Assembly (NCBI GenBank): GCA_036266835.1
Contig: DATAXD010000040.1
Span: 99,471-163,470 of the forward strand
Length of the DNA: 64,000 nt
Reading direction: 5' to 3'
Source: Galbitalea sp036266835
GTDB lineage: Bacteria; Actinomycetota; Actinomycetes; Actinomycetales; Microbacteriaceae
Part shown: one piece after another, positions 1-8,435 of the stretch
Layout: each line of letters begins with the position of its first letter
Numbering within the stretch: the stretch's first letter is position 1
Position numbers and translations under genes: made by a program
The notes under the pieces: model-generated
Told to the model about the DNA's origin: nothing
Databases searched by the model: none
The model's input: only the letters and a program-made list of their open reading frames with translations

Positions 1-289
1 CCCAGACCAGGAAGTCCTGTGGCAGATGAAGGATCGAGAGCAGGAACGAACCAATGAGCGTGAATACGCTGAAACTGACCACGAGCCCGAGGACAACTCG
101 GTAGGGCCGGGAGCCTCGTGTGCGAACCGGCGCGGCATCTGGTGCGGGGACGCGAACCTTTCGGGCGGCCTGCACACCGCCGGAGAAGAAGATGACCGGA
201 AGGACGGGAATGATGCACGGCGAGATCCCGGTGATGAGGCCGCCGACGATCCCAATGAGAGCAAGCGAAAGCAGCACGAAGGGCTCCAT
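1..289 (-). CDS. Cytochrome c biogenesis protein CcdA/DipZ-type, 5' part only
   Basis: The first 96 codons of a minus-strand gene that runs off the left edge of the window. The start is the ATG at 289. The protein opens with a hydrophobic helix leading into GLITGISPCIIPVLPVIFF, the conserved Cys-Pro signature of the first membrane segment of DsbD/CcdA proteins. A loop rich in Arg and Pro follows, and then a second hydrophobic segment begins at about residue 70. Family members carry electrons from cytoplasmic thioredoxin across the membrane to periplasmic thiol partners, and DipZ versions add an extracellular thioredoxin domain. Whether that C-terminal domain exists here lies outside the window. 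The plus-strand reading of this stretch is an antisense shadow. Confidence 0.8.
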   Translation of the reverse strand, partial: MEPFVLLSLALIGIVGGLITGISPCIIPVLPVIFFSGGVQAARKVRVPAPDAAPVRTRGSRPYRVVLGLVVSFSVFTLIGSFLLSILHLPQDFLVW

Positions 290-408
290 CTGATCGGGTT
301 ACTACTGCTTTCGTTATGGAGTGCGCGGTCGACAGGCCACCTCCGGATTTCACGCCGCCCCAGTTCAGGGGACGGAATGGACGGTGGTTGCATTCGGTTG
401 CATGGATT

Positions 409-1275
409 GTGAATTCGAGCGAGTTGTTGGCCGCCGAGACTGCCATGGGAGCAGTCACGCTTCTGGTCGCCGACCTGGATGCCATGACCGCGTACTACCG
501 CGACGCCGTGGCCCTCGAGGTGCTCGGTTCGACGGGGTCCACGGTCACCATCGGTCGCGGTACCACTCCCGTTATCGTGCTCGAGCACTCTCCAGCACTC
601 AGGCATGCGGAACCGCACCAGGCCGGGCTCTATCACACCGCAATCCTGTTCGAGTCGGAGCGGGCGCTCGCTGCCGCGGTGTACTCGGTCGCTCGCCGGC
701 ATCCGGGATCCTTCACCGGAAGCGCCGACCATCTGGTGTCGAAGGCGTTCTATTTCGATGATCCGGAGGGCAATGGGGTAGAGCTCTACTGGGACCGCGA
801 GCGGAGTGCCTGGAGCTGGGTACACGGCAGCGTCGAGATGGGCTCGCTGTTTCTTGACCCGGAGCAGTTTCTTCGCGAGAACCTCGACGAGGAGGTCGTC
901 CGGGATGCGCTCGTGGGCGGCGCACGAGTCGGCCACGTTCATCTCGCGGTGGGAGACACGGCGAGCGCACGCGACTTTTACGTCGATCAACTCGGTTTCG
1001 AGCAGACCATCGAGATGCCCGGTCAGGCGCTGTTCGTCAGCGCGGGTGGCTATCACCACCACATGGCGATGAACGTCTGGAACAGCCGCGGGGCCGGTCG
1101 GAGGTCGCGCACGCTGGGTCTCGGCACCGTTGACATCCTGGTCCCGGCACGGGATGACCTGGGCGCGCTGATCGAGCGGATGTCGCACTTTGGGGTTACG
1201 CCGCACGATGACGGCCAGACCGTCTCGTTCGAGGACCCGTGGGCGAACGTCATCCGTGTCCGGCCCGCGGCCTGA
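409..1275 (+). CDS. Double-VOC glyoxalase/ring-cleavage dioxygenase-like protein (CatE type)
   Basis: A 288-residue protein made of two vicinal-oxygen-chelate modules, at about residues 13-135 and 170-286. The overall plan matches the CatE/catechol-2,3-dioxygenase-like family. Candidate metal ligands are the His in GLYHTAIL and the Glu in GNGVELYWD of module 1, and the His in GHVHLAVGD and GGYHHHMAM of module 2. The second module ends in ANVIRVRP and lacks the usual Glu, so only one module may bind metal well. The GTG at 409 is chosen because homology-like sequence (ELLAAETAMGAVTLLVADLD) starts just after it; an ATG at 316 in the same frame would add 31 unlikely residues. The substrate is unknown. 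Confidence 0.75.
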   Translation: MNSSELLAAETAMGAVTLLVADLDAMTAYYRDAVALEVLGSTGSTVTIGRGTTPVIVLEHSPALRHAEPHQAGLYHTAILFESERALAAAVYSVARRHPGSFTGSADHLVSKAFYFDDPEGNGVELYWDRERSAWSWVHGSVEMGSLFLDPEQFLRENLDEEVVRDALVGGARVGHVHLAVGDTASARDFYVDQLGFEQTIEMPGQALFVSAGGYHHHMAMNVWNSRGAGRRSRTLGLGTVDILVPARDDLGALIERMSHFGVTPHDDGQTVSFEDPWANVIRVRPAA

Positions 1276-1300
1276 GCCGCGAGGGATAGATTGTGGGGAA

Positions 1301-2032
1301 ATGCCAGTGAATCCCCGTTACAGCAGGCTGTTCGCGCTGCTGCTGGGGCCCATCCTGTTGCCGCAGGCGGCGCGTGCTCGGCGCGTGATTCCGCGACTTC
1401 CCGACGCAGCCCAGCCGTGGACGGGCGCGGTTGTTGGCCCGAATCCGGTAAGCATCCTCGTGCTCGGCGACTCGACCGCCGCTGGCGTCGGGGCGCAGCG
1501 CCAGGAGGATGCGCTGCCGGGGAATCTTGCCAGGCGACTGTCGACCGAGTGGGAGCGCGGCGCGACTTGGCGCGCGATCGGTGAGAACGGCGCGACCAGC
1601 GAAGACATCGTTCGTCGCTATCTGGCGGATGCGACCAGGCAGCCGTACGACCTCGTCTTCGTGTCGATCGGTGCCAACGACGCACTCAAGCTCCGATCCC
1701 GCGCGGCCTTCCGGCGGAGCTTCAGGCGGATCATCCGTCGGCTACGCTCGGTCTCTCCGCACGCGCTCATCCTCGTTGCCAGCCTGCCCGGATTTGCCCA
1801 GTTCTCGGCTCTGCCGAATCCGCTTCGCTGGGCTTTGCAACTGCACTCGCGCAGCCTCGAGGAAGTCGCGAGACGCTTCGTCGCGTCGGAGCCAGGAGTG
1901 CTGATGTCGCCGCCGGCGCCGAAGTACACGCCGGGATTCTTCGCGAGCGACCGGTTTCATCCGAGCGCGCAGGGCTATCGGGACTGGGTCGATTTCGCGC
2001 TGACCGACGCGAAGCTCGTTCGCGCTGCGTGA
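1301..2032 (+). CDS. SGNH/GDSL-family hydrolase, probably exported
   Basis: A 243-residue esterase/lipase-like protein. Block I is VLGDSTAAGVG (nucleophile Ser58), the Asn block is SIGANDA, and the catalytic Asp/His pair is in SDRFHPS near the C terminus, so the triad looks complete. The N terminus has a basic start and a hydrophobic stretch (FALLLGPILL), compatible with a signal peptide or membrane anchor. The ATG at 1301 follows a GGGGA ribosome-binding site. A longer in-frame start exists inside the upstream gene but would add a low-complexity Arg-rich tail. Family members cut ester bonds in lipids or cell-wall polysaccharides; the real substrate cannot be told. Confidence 0.82.
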   Translation: MPVNPRYSRLFALLLGPILLPQAARARRVIPRLPDAAQPWTGAVVGPNPVSILVLGDSTAAGVGAQRQEDALPGNLARRLSTEWERGATWRAIGENGATSEDIVRRYLADATRQPYDLVFVSIGANDALKLRSRAAFRRSFRRIIRRLRSVSPHALILVASLPGFAQFSALPNPLRWALQLHSRSLEEVARRFVASEPGVLMSPPAPKYTPGFFASDRFHPSAQGYRDWVDFALTDAKLVRAA

Positions 2033-2046
2033 GAATCACGCTCCGT

Positions 2047-2052
2047 TAGACT
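2047..2052 (+). promoter_or_regulatory. Leaderless -10 element of purS
   Basis: TAGACT lies 6 nt before the purS ATG, with no Shine-Dalgarno sequence. This TANNNT-N6-ATG arrangement is the actinobacterial leaderless pattern, so transcription is inferred to start at the start codon. Confidence 0.6.
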
Positions 2053-2058
2053 TTTGGT

Positions 2059-2325
2059 ATGCCCACGATCGTCGTCGAAGTAATGCCAAAGCCCGCACTT
2101 CTCGACCCGCAGGGCAAGGCCGTCGCAGGCGCACTCGGCCGGCTCGGGAAGTCCGAGTTCACGGACGTTCGGATCGGCAAGCGGTTCGAAGTGACAGTCG
2201 ATCGCCCGGTCGATGACGCGTTGCTGAGCGAGGTTCGCGAGCTCGCCGCCGACATGTTCTCCAACTCGGTCATCGAGGACGTCGTCAGTGTCATCGCCCT
2301 TCGAGAGCCTCAGGAACCGGCGTGA
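2059..2325 (+). CDS. purS: Phosphoribosylformylglycinamidine synthase subunit PurS
   Basis: An 88-residue small subunit of the PurLSQ complex. This complex makes formylglycinamidine ribonucleotide (FGAM) from FGAR, glutamine and ATP, the fourth step of purine synthesis. PurS bridges PurL and PurQ and is thought to help channel ammonia. The protein has the typical small-subunit opening (IVVEVMPKPALLDPQGKAV) and the conserved VRIGKRFEV strand. Its stop overlaps the purQ start by 4 nt (ATGA-type coupling), so the two are cotranslated. The large subunit purL lies 2 kb further on in the same direction, separated by a convergent channel gene. Confidence 0.95.
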   Translation: MPTIVVEVMPKPALLDPQGKAVAGALGRLGKSEFTDVRIGKRFEVTVDRPVDDALLSEVRELAADMFSNSVIEDVVSVIALREPQEPA

Positions 2326-3014
2326 GAATCGGCGTCATCACCTTTCCGGGTTCGCTGGACGATCGTGACGCGCAGCGAGCCGTCAGAATTGCCGGAGCGA
2401 CGCCGGTCGCGCTCTGGCACGACGACCACGACCTGCAGGGTGTTGACGCGATCATCCTCCCCGGCGGGTTCAGCTACGGCGATTACCTGCGGGCGGGCGC
2501 GATCGCCAGCCATTCGCCAATCATGGCAGAGGTCATCGAGGCGGCAAACAAGGGCGTGCCCGTGCTCGGGATTTGCAATGGGTTCCAGATGCTCGCCGAG
2601 GCGCGGCTCGTACCCGGTGCGCACACCCGCAACGCCCACCAGCAGTTCATCCGCCGCGACCAGCGGATGCGTGTCGAGAACGCGACCACCGTCTGGACCA
2701 ACTCCTTCCAGACCGGTGACGAGATCATAATCCCGATGAAGAACGCCGACGGACGCTTCGTGGCGGATGCCCAGACACTGGAGCGCATCGAAGGCGAAGG
2801 CCAGGTGACGTTCCGCTACCTCGAGGTCAATCCGAACGGCTCGCTCAACGACATCGCGGGAGTCTCAAATGAGCGCGGCAACGTCGTTGGGCTCATGCCG
2901 CATCCGGAACACGCGACCGAACCCGGATTCGGCCCGGACACGCGCGACGCCATGAGTTCGGGAACCGACGGCCTGCGGTTCTTCGCCAGCGTGCTGTCCA
3001 CCCTCGTCGGCTAA
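2322..3014 (+). CDS. purQ: Phosphoribosylformylglycinamidine synthase, glutaminase subunit PurQ
   Basis: A 230-residue class I glutamine amidotransferase that supplies ammonia to PurL. The nucleophile elbow is LGICNGFQML (catalytic Cys), the oxyanion region is LPGGFSYGDYLRAGA, and the His-Glu pair is in MPHPEHATEP. The length is normal for the free-standing subunit. It is translationally coupled to purS, and its TAA stop lies inside the left arm of a long inverted repeat shared with the convergent MscS gene, which should terminate the transcript. Confidence 0.96.
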   Translation: MRIGVITFPGSLDDRDAQRAVRIAGATPVALWHDDHDLQGVDAIILPGGFSYGDYLRAGAIASHSPIMAEVIEAANKGVPVLGICNGFQMLAEARLVPGAHTRNAHQQFIRRDQRMRVENATTVWTNSFQTGDEIIIPMKNADGRFVADAQTLERIEGEGQVTFRYLEVNPNGSLNDIAGVSNERGNVVGLMPHPEHATEPGFGPDTRDAMSSGTDGLRFFASVLSTLVG

Positions 3015-3089
3015 AACTCCGCGAGAGGCCACAATCAGTCCTTCCGGCGGCCTGAAAACCCTCCGTTTGTGACCTCTCGCGGAGTTTTT
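3013..3089. terminator. Bidirectional terminator with 22-bp arms
   Basis: The arms at 3013-3034 and 3067-3089 (AAAACTCCGCGAGAGG and its complement, one mismatch that can pair as G-U) flank a loop of about 32 nt. The left arm holds the purQ stop codon, the right arm ends in a T run and holds the stop of the convergent MscS gene. Each strand therefore gives a GC-rich stem followed by U residues. The unusually long arms may also mark a repeat-family element. Confidence 0.8.
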
Positions 3090-4296
3090 AGTTGCCGGTC
3101 GGGGTGTCCCGCACGATCGGCGTCGGCGCAGTGAATTCGCTCGCGCGTTTCTCACCGTCCGCGCCGGTGAACAGTCCGATCTGATCGGTCTTCGGCGCCT
3201 GCTTACCCCGCGGTTTCGGTGGCGCTTGCTCACCGATTTCCGCGTCGCCCAGCGTGATTCGCGTGCGCGGCATGGTCTGCGGATTGTGGTGCTGCACCCA
3301 GTCCACCATCGCCTCCCGCACAAAACAGCGCAGGTCGAACAGCGTGGGCGAATCCTTCGCACTGACCAGAATGCGTACGTGCACGAAGCCGCCCACCGCA
3401 TCCGTCACCTGCAGCACCTGCGTCCGCCCGTCCCAACTCTGGGTGTCCTTGAGAATCTCGCCGAGATGCTCGCGCATCGCCGCTGTGCTGACGCGCCAGT
3501 CCAGGTCAAAGTCGACCTCGCCCAACAGCTGACTGGATGTGCGCGTCCAGTTCTCGAACGGATTGCCGGTGAAGTAGGTCGAGGGCACGACGAGCCGGCG
3601 ATCATCCCAGACGTGCACGACCACGTAGGTGAGCGTGATCTCCTCGATGCGTCCCCACTCGGCGTTAACCACGACGACGTCGTCCACGCGGATGGCATCA
3701 CTGAAGGCGAGCTGGATGCCGGCAAAGACGTTCCCGAGGGTGGACTGGGCGGCAAGGCCCGCCACGATGCTCACGACACCCGCCGAGGCGAGCACGCTCG
3801 TACCGAGCGCCTGTACCCCAGGGAACGTGAGCAGCACAGAAGCGAGTCCGACGATCACGATGATGACGACGAGCAGGCGCCTCACGATCAGGAGCTGTGT
3901 TTGCGCCCGCCGTGCGGCGCGATTGTCGGGGACGCTGGTTTGGTAGCGGCCGACGGCGATGCTCAGTCCGTAGCCGAGGAGCGCAGCGATCAGCCAGGTC
4001 GCGCTCACAATCGTCAGGATCAGGAAACCGTGATTGACATCCCTGTGCCAGTGCGCGCTCGTCAGCCCGAGCCAGTTTTCATCCGGAAGGGTTAGGGCGA
4101 CAGCGATCCATGTCGCGATGACGAGCACGAGAAAGCGAAACGGATGCCTGGCCTTGCTCAGGACCAGCTGTGCTCCCGCCCGGCGGCGAGCCGCACCGCG
4201 GGTTATGAGCGCCACGATGATGATGACCACGAGGGCGACGGCGATCGCGATGACGATCGCGGTTCCAAGACCCAGCCACGATTTCCATTCGAACAT
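3088..4296 (-). CDS. Small-conductance mechanosensitive channel (MscS family)
   Basis: A 402-residue membrane protein. There are hydrophobic segments at about 8-35, 52-72, 88-112 and 140-165, then the pore-lining helix and beta domain of MscS: GLAAQSTLGNVFAGIQLAFSD followed by IRVDDVVVVNAEWGRIEEI. The cytoplasmic domain ends in a charged Pro/Lys-rich tail. Such channels open on membrane tension to release solutes during hypo-osmotic shock. The start is the ATG at 4296 with an AAGGAG site upstream; the frame stays open for 148 more codons but that part has no channel features. The gene is convergent to purQ and divergent from purL. Confidence 0.9.
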   Translation of the reverse strand: MFEWKSWLGLGTAIVIAIAVALVVIIIVALITRGAARRRAGAQLVLSKARHPFRFLVLVIATWIAVALTLPDENWLGLTSAHWHRDVNHGFLILTIVSATWLIAALLGYGLSIAVGRYQTSVPDNRAARRAQTQLLIVRRLLVVIIVIVGLASVLLTFPGVQALGTSVLASAGVVSIVAGLAAQSTLGNVFAGIQLAFSDAIRVDDVVVVNAEWGRIEEITLTYVVVHVWDDRRLVVPSTYFTGNPFENWTRTSSQLLGEVDFDLDWRVSTAAMREHLGEILKDTQSWDGRTQVLQVTDAVGGFVHVRILVSAKDSPTLFDLRCFVREAMVDWVQHHNPQTMPRTRITLGDAEIGEQAPPKPRGKQAPKTDQIGLFTGADGEKRASEFTAPTPIVRDTPTGN

Positions 4297-4353
4297 TCGC
4301 GCTCCTTCGCCAGCTTCAACGTTACCGGGCGAGTAACGCCTCCGGCCGCCGCC

Positions 4354-4359
4354 TAGAAT
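4354..4359 (+). promoter_or_regulatory. Candidate -10 element for purL
   Basis: TAGAAT sits 38 nt before the purL TTG start in the divergent gap with the channel gene. It leaves room for the AGGAG site at 4389, so this would be an ordinary leadered promoter. No convincing -35 is seen. Confidence 0.4.
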
Positions 4360-4396
4360 TGAGACATTCCGGCACGCCCTCGAGTCCAGGAGCACT

Positions 4397-6724
4397 TTGC
4401 CAACGAGCGTCCCAACCTCATCGACGGCATCGATTGCGGGCGTCGACACCGTAGCGAACGCGGCCGCGACGCCGGAGAGGGAGCAGCCGTACGCGGCGCT
4501 CGGGCTCAAAGCCGATGAGTACGCCAGCATCCGCGATATTCTCGGCCGGCGACCTACCAGCGGCGAACTCGCCATGTACTCCGTGATGTGGAGCGAGCAC
4601 TGCTCATACAAGTCGAGCAAGAAGTACCTGCGCACGTTCGGCGAGAAGACCACCCCGAAGATGCGCGAGAACCTCATGGTCGGCATGGGCGAGAACGCGG
4701 GGGTAGTGGATGTCGGCGGCGGCTGGGCCGTCACCTTCAAGATCGAGAGTCACAACCACCCCAGCTACATCGAGCCGTTCCAGGGTGCAGCTACCGGAGT
4801 CGGTGGCATTGTTCGCGACATCATCTCGATGGGTGCACGACCGGTCGCCGTGATGGATGCGCTGCGCTTCGGTGACATCGACGACCCCGACACGGCGCGG
4901 ATCGTCCACGGTGTCGTCTCTGGAATCAGTTTCTATGGCAACTGCCTCGGTCTTCCCAACATCGGCGGCGAGACCTGGTTCGACTCCGTGTACCAGGCCA
5001 ATCCGCTCGTCAACGCGCTCGCCGTAGGCGTGCTGCGGCACGAAGACCTGCACCTCGCGAACGCCCGCGGCGTCGGAAACCGGGTGGTCCTGTTGGGCGC
5101 GCGCACCGGCGGCGACGGCATCGGTGGGGCATCCATCCTCGCGTCCGACAGCTTCAGTGCGGGGGGTCCGACCAAGCGGCCGGCCGTGCAGGTCGGCGAT
5201 CCGTTCGCCGAGAAGGTGCTCATCGAGTGCTGTCTCGAACTGTTCGGCGAACAGCTGGTCGAAGGAATCCAGGATCTCGGCGCGGCAGGCATCAGCTGCG
5301 CGACGAGCGAACTCGCATCCAATGGCGACGGCGGCATGTTCATCGAGCTGGACAGCGTGCTGCTGCGCGACCCCACGCTGACGCCCGAGGAAATCCTCAT
5401 GTCGGAGAGCCAGGAGCGGATGATGGCGATCGTCACACCGGCGAAACTCGACGCCTTCATGCGGGTCGTGCAGAAGTGGGATGTCGAGACATCGGTCATC
5501 GGCGAAGTCACCGACACCGGGCGACTCGTCATCAACTGGCACGGCGAAGAGATCGTCAACGTCGAGCCACGAACGGTCGCCGTCGACGGCCCCGTCTACG
5601 ACCGGCCGGTCAGCTACCCGACCTGGATCGACGCCCTGAACTCATCCACGGCATCCACGCTTGCCCGACCGACGGATGCCGACGACATCCGTTCGCAGGT
5701 GCTCGCGCTCCTGGGGAGCCCGAACCTCGCCGACAAGCGCTGGATCACAAACCAGTACGACTCATACGTGCTCGGCAACACGGCGCTCACGTTTCCGGAT
5801 GACGGCGGCATGGTGCGCGTCGACGAAGAGTCCGGACTCGGGTTCGCGGTTGCGACGGATGCGAATGGCCGCTACTGCCAGCTCGACCCCTACCAGGGCG
5901 CGCAACTCGCCCTCGCAGAGGCATTTCGCAATGTCGCGGTCACCGGCGCGACTCCGGTCGCCGTTTCGGACTGCCTGAACTTCGGGAGCCCCGAGAATCC
6001 CGAAGTCATGTGGCAGTTTGGTCGCGCGATCGACGGCGTCGCCGACGGCTGCATGGAGCTGGAGATCCCGGTCACCGGCGGCAATGTGAGCTTCTACAAC
6101 CAGACCGGAGACGTGCCGATTCATCCCACCCCGGTCATCGCGGTGCTCGGCGTGATCGACGACGTGGCCAAGCGCATCCCGTCCGGCTGGCAAGACGAGG
6201 GCAACAACATTTACCTGCTGGGCACTACCCGTGAAGAACTCGACGGGTCTGCGTGGGCCGACGTCGTGCACGGGCACCTCGGCGGCCATCCGCCGATCGT
6301 CGATCTGGCCGCCGAGCAACGCCTTGCGGGACTGCTTCGAGCGGGCAACGAGCAGAACATCATCTCGAGCGCGCACGACATCGCGGACGGTGGGCTGGGT
6401 CAGGCGCTCATCGAGAGCGCGCTTCGGTTCGGCGTGGGGGCCCGAGTCTGGCTCGGTGATGTGCTCGAGCGCGACGGCATCGACGCCGCGACCGCGATGT
6501 TCAGCGAATCGACCGGTCGCGTGATCGTCTCGGTGCCTCGCGAGGACGACGTTCGGTTTATGGGCCTGTGCGAGGGCAGGCGTTATCCGGTCGCGCGCAT
6601 CGGGGTTACGGATTCCCGCGATACGTTCGAAGTGCAGGACGTGTTCACGGCATCCCTCGACGAGCTCCGCGAAGCACACCGTTCGCCGCTCACGCGGCGC
6701 TTCGGCGCGACGATCGGCGCCTGA
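4397..6724 (+). CDS. purL: Phosphoribosylformylglycinamidine synthase subunit PurL
   Basis: A 775-residue small-type PurL, the catalytic subunit that uses ATP and ammonia from PurQ to convert FGAR to FGAM. Visible PurM/PurL-fold signatures are SVMWSEHCSYKSSKK, the substrate loop FKIESHNHPSYIEPFQGAATG, GGDGIGGAS, DLGAAGISCATSE and the second-half SAHDIADGGLGQAL. The length is normal for the PurSQL type. The start appears to be TTG at 4397, 5 nt after AGGAGCAC; the N terminus has about 35 extra Ser/Thr/Ala-rich residues before the first domain. It is followed after 53 bp by the foreign-looking restriction-modification pair. Confidence 0.96.
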   Translation: MPTSVPTSSTASIAGVDTVANAAATPEREQPYAALGLKADEYASIRDILGRRPTSGELAMYSVMWSEHCSYKSSKKYLRTFGEKTTPKMRENLMVGMGENAGVVDVGGGWAVTFKIESHNHPSYIEPFQGAATGVGGIVRDIISMGARPVAVMDALRFGDIDDPDTARIVHGVVSGISFYGNCLGLPNIGGETWFDSVYQANPLVNALAVGVLRHEDLHLANARGVGNRVVLLGARTGGDGIGGASILASDSFSAGGPTKRPAVQVGDPFAEKVLIECCLELFGEQLVEGIQDLGAAGISCATSELASNGDGGMFIELDSVLLRDPTLTPEEILMSESQERMMAIVTPAKLDAFMRVVQKWDVETSVIGEVTDTGRLVINWHGEEIVNVEPRTVAVDGPVYDRPVSYPTWIDALNSSTASTLARPTDADDIRSQVLALLGSPNLADKRWITNQYDSYVLGNTALTFPDDGGMVRVDEESGLGFAVATDANGRYCQLDPYQGAQLALAEAFRNVAVTGATPVAVSDCLNFGSPENPEVMWQFGRAIDGVADGCMELEIPVTGGNVSFYNQTGDVPIHPTPVIAVLGVIDDVAKRIPSGWQDEGNNIYLLGTTREELDGSAWADVVHGHLGGHPPIVDLAAEQRLAGLLRAGNEQNIISSAHDIADGGLGQALIESALRFGVGARVWLGDVLERDGIDAATAMFSESTGRVIVSVPREDDVRFMGLCEGRRYPVARIGVTDSRDTFEVQDVFTASLDELREAHRSPLTRRFGATIGA

Positions 6725-6777
6725 CCCGTCCAGCGGGTCGAGCAGCCAAAGTCGCTGGCTCGCGACATGATCAGTGT

Positions 6778-8421
6778 ATGAATTCCCGTGTCGACACGGC
6801 GCCGATGCGAAAGACCAGAGGCGCTTTTTTCACACCGCTGGAACTAGCAAAGTTCATCTCGGATTGGGCTGTCCGGTCTTCGGGCGACGTCGTCATTGAA
6901 CCCTCCTGCGGCGACGCGGTCTTTCTCCGCGCGGCAGCCGCTTCGCTCGAAGCGCTTGGTGGCAGTCGGCCATCGCGCAATCAGCTGGTCGGTTTTGACA
7001 TACATCAAGACTCGATCGATGACGCCATGATCGCCCTTCAAGAGTTGGGGCTCGAGGGTACTCTCCAGGTGCGGGACTTTTTTGAGTCGAGCCCAACACA
7101 CATGGCGGCAGCTGTTGTGGGAAATCCTCCGTACATCCGGTTTCAGGGCTTCACGGGTCGTTCCCGCGAATTGGCAATCGGCCGAGCAGCCGATTTGGGG
7201 ATAGCGCTGTCGGGCCTCGCGTCGTCATGGGCGGCCTTCGTTATTCATGGAGCCGGCTTCCTCAGGATTGGAGGCCGCATGGGCCTCGTGCTTCCGGCCG
7301 AGCTTCTGTCCGTCAACTACGCAGCTCCGGTTCGACGATTTCTCTTGGAGAATTTTGCTTCGATCGATCTCGTAGTGTTCGACGAACTCGTGTTTGCGGG
7401 CGTACAGGCCGACGTGGTCGTCCTACTCGCAGATGGATACCGCGCTGGTTCATCGAAGCACTTCCACCTACATTCTGCGCAGAATGTCGCCGCCATCGAC
7501 ACGAGTTCCGGCCGTAAGTGGGCGCCAACAAATGCGTCTGATAAGTGGACAGACGCTCTAGCGCCGCGCGGCTCAGCAGAATTGCTCGCCGTCGTTCCAG
7601 GAGAAGTGCTGCAACCGCTAAGTTCCTGGGGACGCGTTGTCTCGGGAACAGTGACGGGCGCGAATGCCTACTTCTCGCTCAGCCGCCTCGAGGCGAGAAA
7701 TCTTGGGATTTCGACGAGCGAGTTGCGGCCACTGTTGCCCGCCGGATACTCACTTGCGAACCTAACCAACGTTGACCGGCGAAAGTGGTCTCGCGACGCA
7801 CGCGATCGAAAGGGGTATCTCTTCTATCCGGGCCAAACACCCACCCTCGCGGCGGAAGCGTACATTGCGCGGGGGGAAGCAGCCGACCTGAATAAAAGGT
7901 ACAAGTGCCGGGTCCGAACCCCATGGTGGCGAGTTCCAGTCGCGCCCCAGGCTGATCTGTTCGTGTCGTATATGAGCGGATCTCGGCCGAGAATCGTGGG
8001 CAACGACGCACACCTAATTCATCTAAATTCGGTGCACGGGTTGCAGGCCCGGCCGGGCCTCGTCGGCTTCGCGAAAGCAGTGCTCCCGGTCCTCGCGATG
8101 AATTCAGCCTCCCTGCTTTCGGCCGAACTGGTCGGTCGTAGCTACGGCGGGGGCATCCTTAAAATGGAACCCCGAGAGGCTGCTCGTTGGCTGGTTCCGT
8201 CGCCTGAAGCCGTTGGCACTGGCCAGTTCGCTGGGCTGCTCCGCCGTGGTCGCAAGCTCCTCGGCGCTGGGGATTTCGAGGGATGCACGGCCATCGCCGA
8301 TCACGTACTAGAGCGGATCGGCGAGCAGTACGGAATGTCATCTGGGGTGCTCCGGATCCTCCGCGATACCAGAGCGGAAATGGTGAAGAAGAGAGTGACC
8401 CGGGGGACTTCTAGAATCTAA
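6778..8421 (+). CDS. Type II adenine-specific DNA methyltransferase (N6, NPPY class)
   Basis: A 547-residue modification enzyme. Motif X-like RGAFFTP is at 14-20, motif I EPSCGDAVF at 41-49, and motif IV NPPY at 116-119, the order of gamma-class N6-adenine methylases such as TaqI/PaeR7I-type enzymes. The C-terminal half should hold the target-recognition domain. The ATG at 6778 is chosen; a CATGAT hexamer 6 nt before it fits a leaderless promoter. Codon use is less GC-rich than in purL and the local GGATGC motif is rare, consistent with acquisition by transfer. The next gene starts 14 bp downstream and is inferred to be its cognate nuclease. It should protect host DNA at the nuclease's site. 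Confidence 0.9.
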   Translation: MNSRVDTAPMRKTRGAFFTPLELAKFISDWAVRSSGDVVIEPSCGDAVFLRAAAASLEALGGSRPSRNQLVGFDIHQDSIDDAMIALQELGLEGTLQVRDFFESSPTHMAAAVVGNPPYIRFQGFTGRSRELAIGRAADLGIALSGLASSWAAFVIHGAGFLRIGGRMGLVLPAELLSVNYAAPVRRFLLENFASIDLVVFDELVFAGVQADVVVLLADGYRAGSSKHFHLHSAQNVAAIDTSSGRKWAPTNASDKWTDALAPRGSAELLAVVPGEVLQPLSSWGRVVSGTVTGANAYFSLSRLEARNLGISTSELRPLLPAGYSLANLTNVDRRKWSRDARDRKGYLFYPGQTPTLAAEAYIARGEAADLNKRYKCRVRTPWWRVPVAPQADLFVSYMSGSRPRIVGNDAHLIHLNSVHGLQARPGLVGFAKAVLPVLAMNSASLLSAELVGRSYGGGILKMEPREAARWLVPSPEAVGTGQFAGLLRRGRKLLGAGDFEGCTAIADHVLERIGEQYGMSSGVLRILRDTRAEMVKKRVTRGTSRI

Positions 8422-8435
8422 CGTGGAGGACGACC

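Noticed and set aside
26..412. Plus-strand 128-codon frame at the left edge
   Set aside because: The opposite strand clearly encodes the CcdA-type membrane protein with the Cys-Pro signature.
4297..4740. 148-codon N-terminal extension of the MscS gene
   Set aside because: It would run into purL, has no membrane segments, and a strong AAGGAG site precedes the ATG at 4296.
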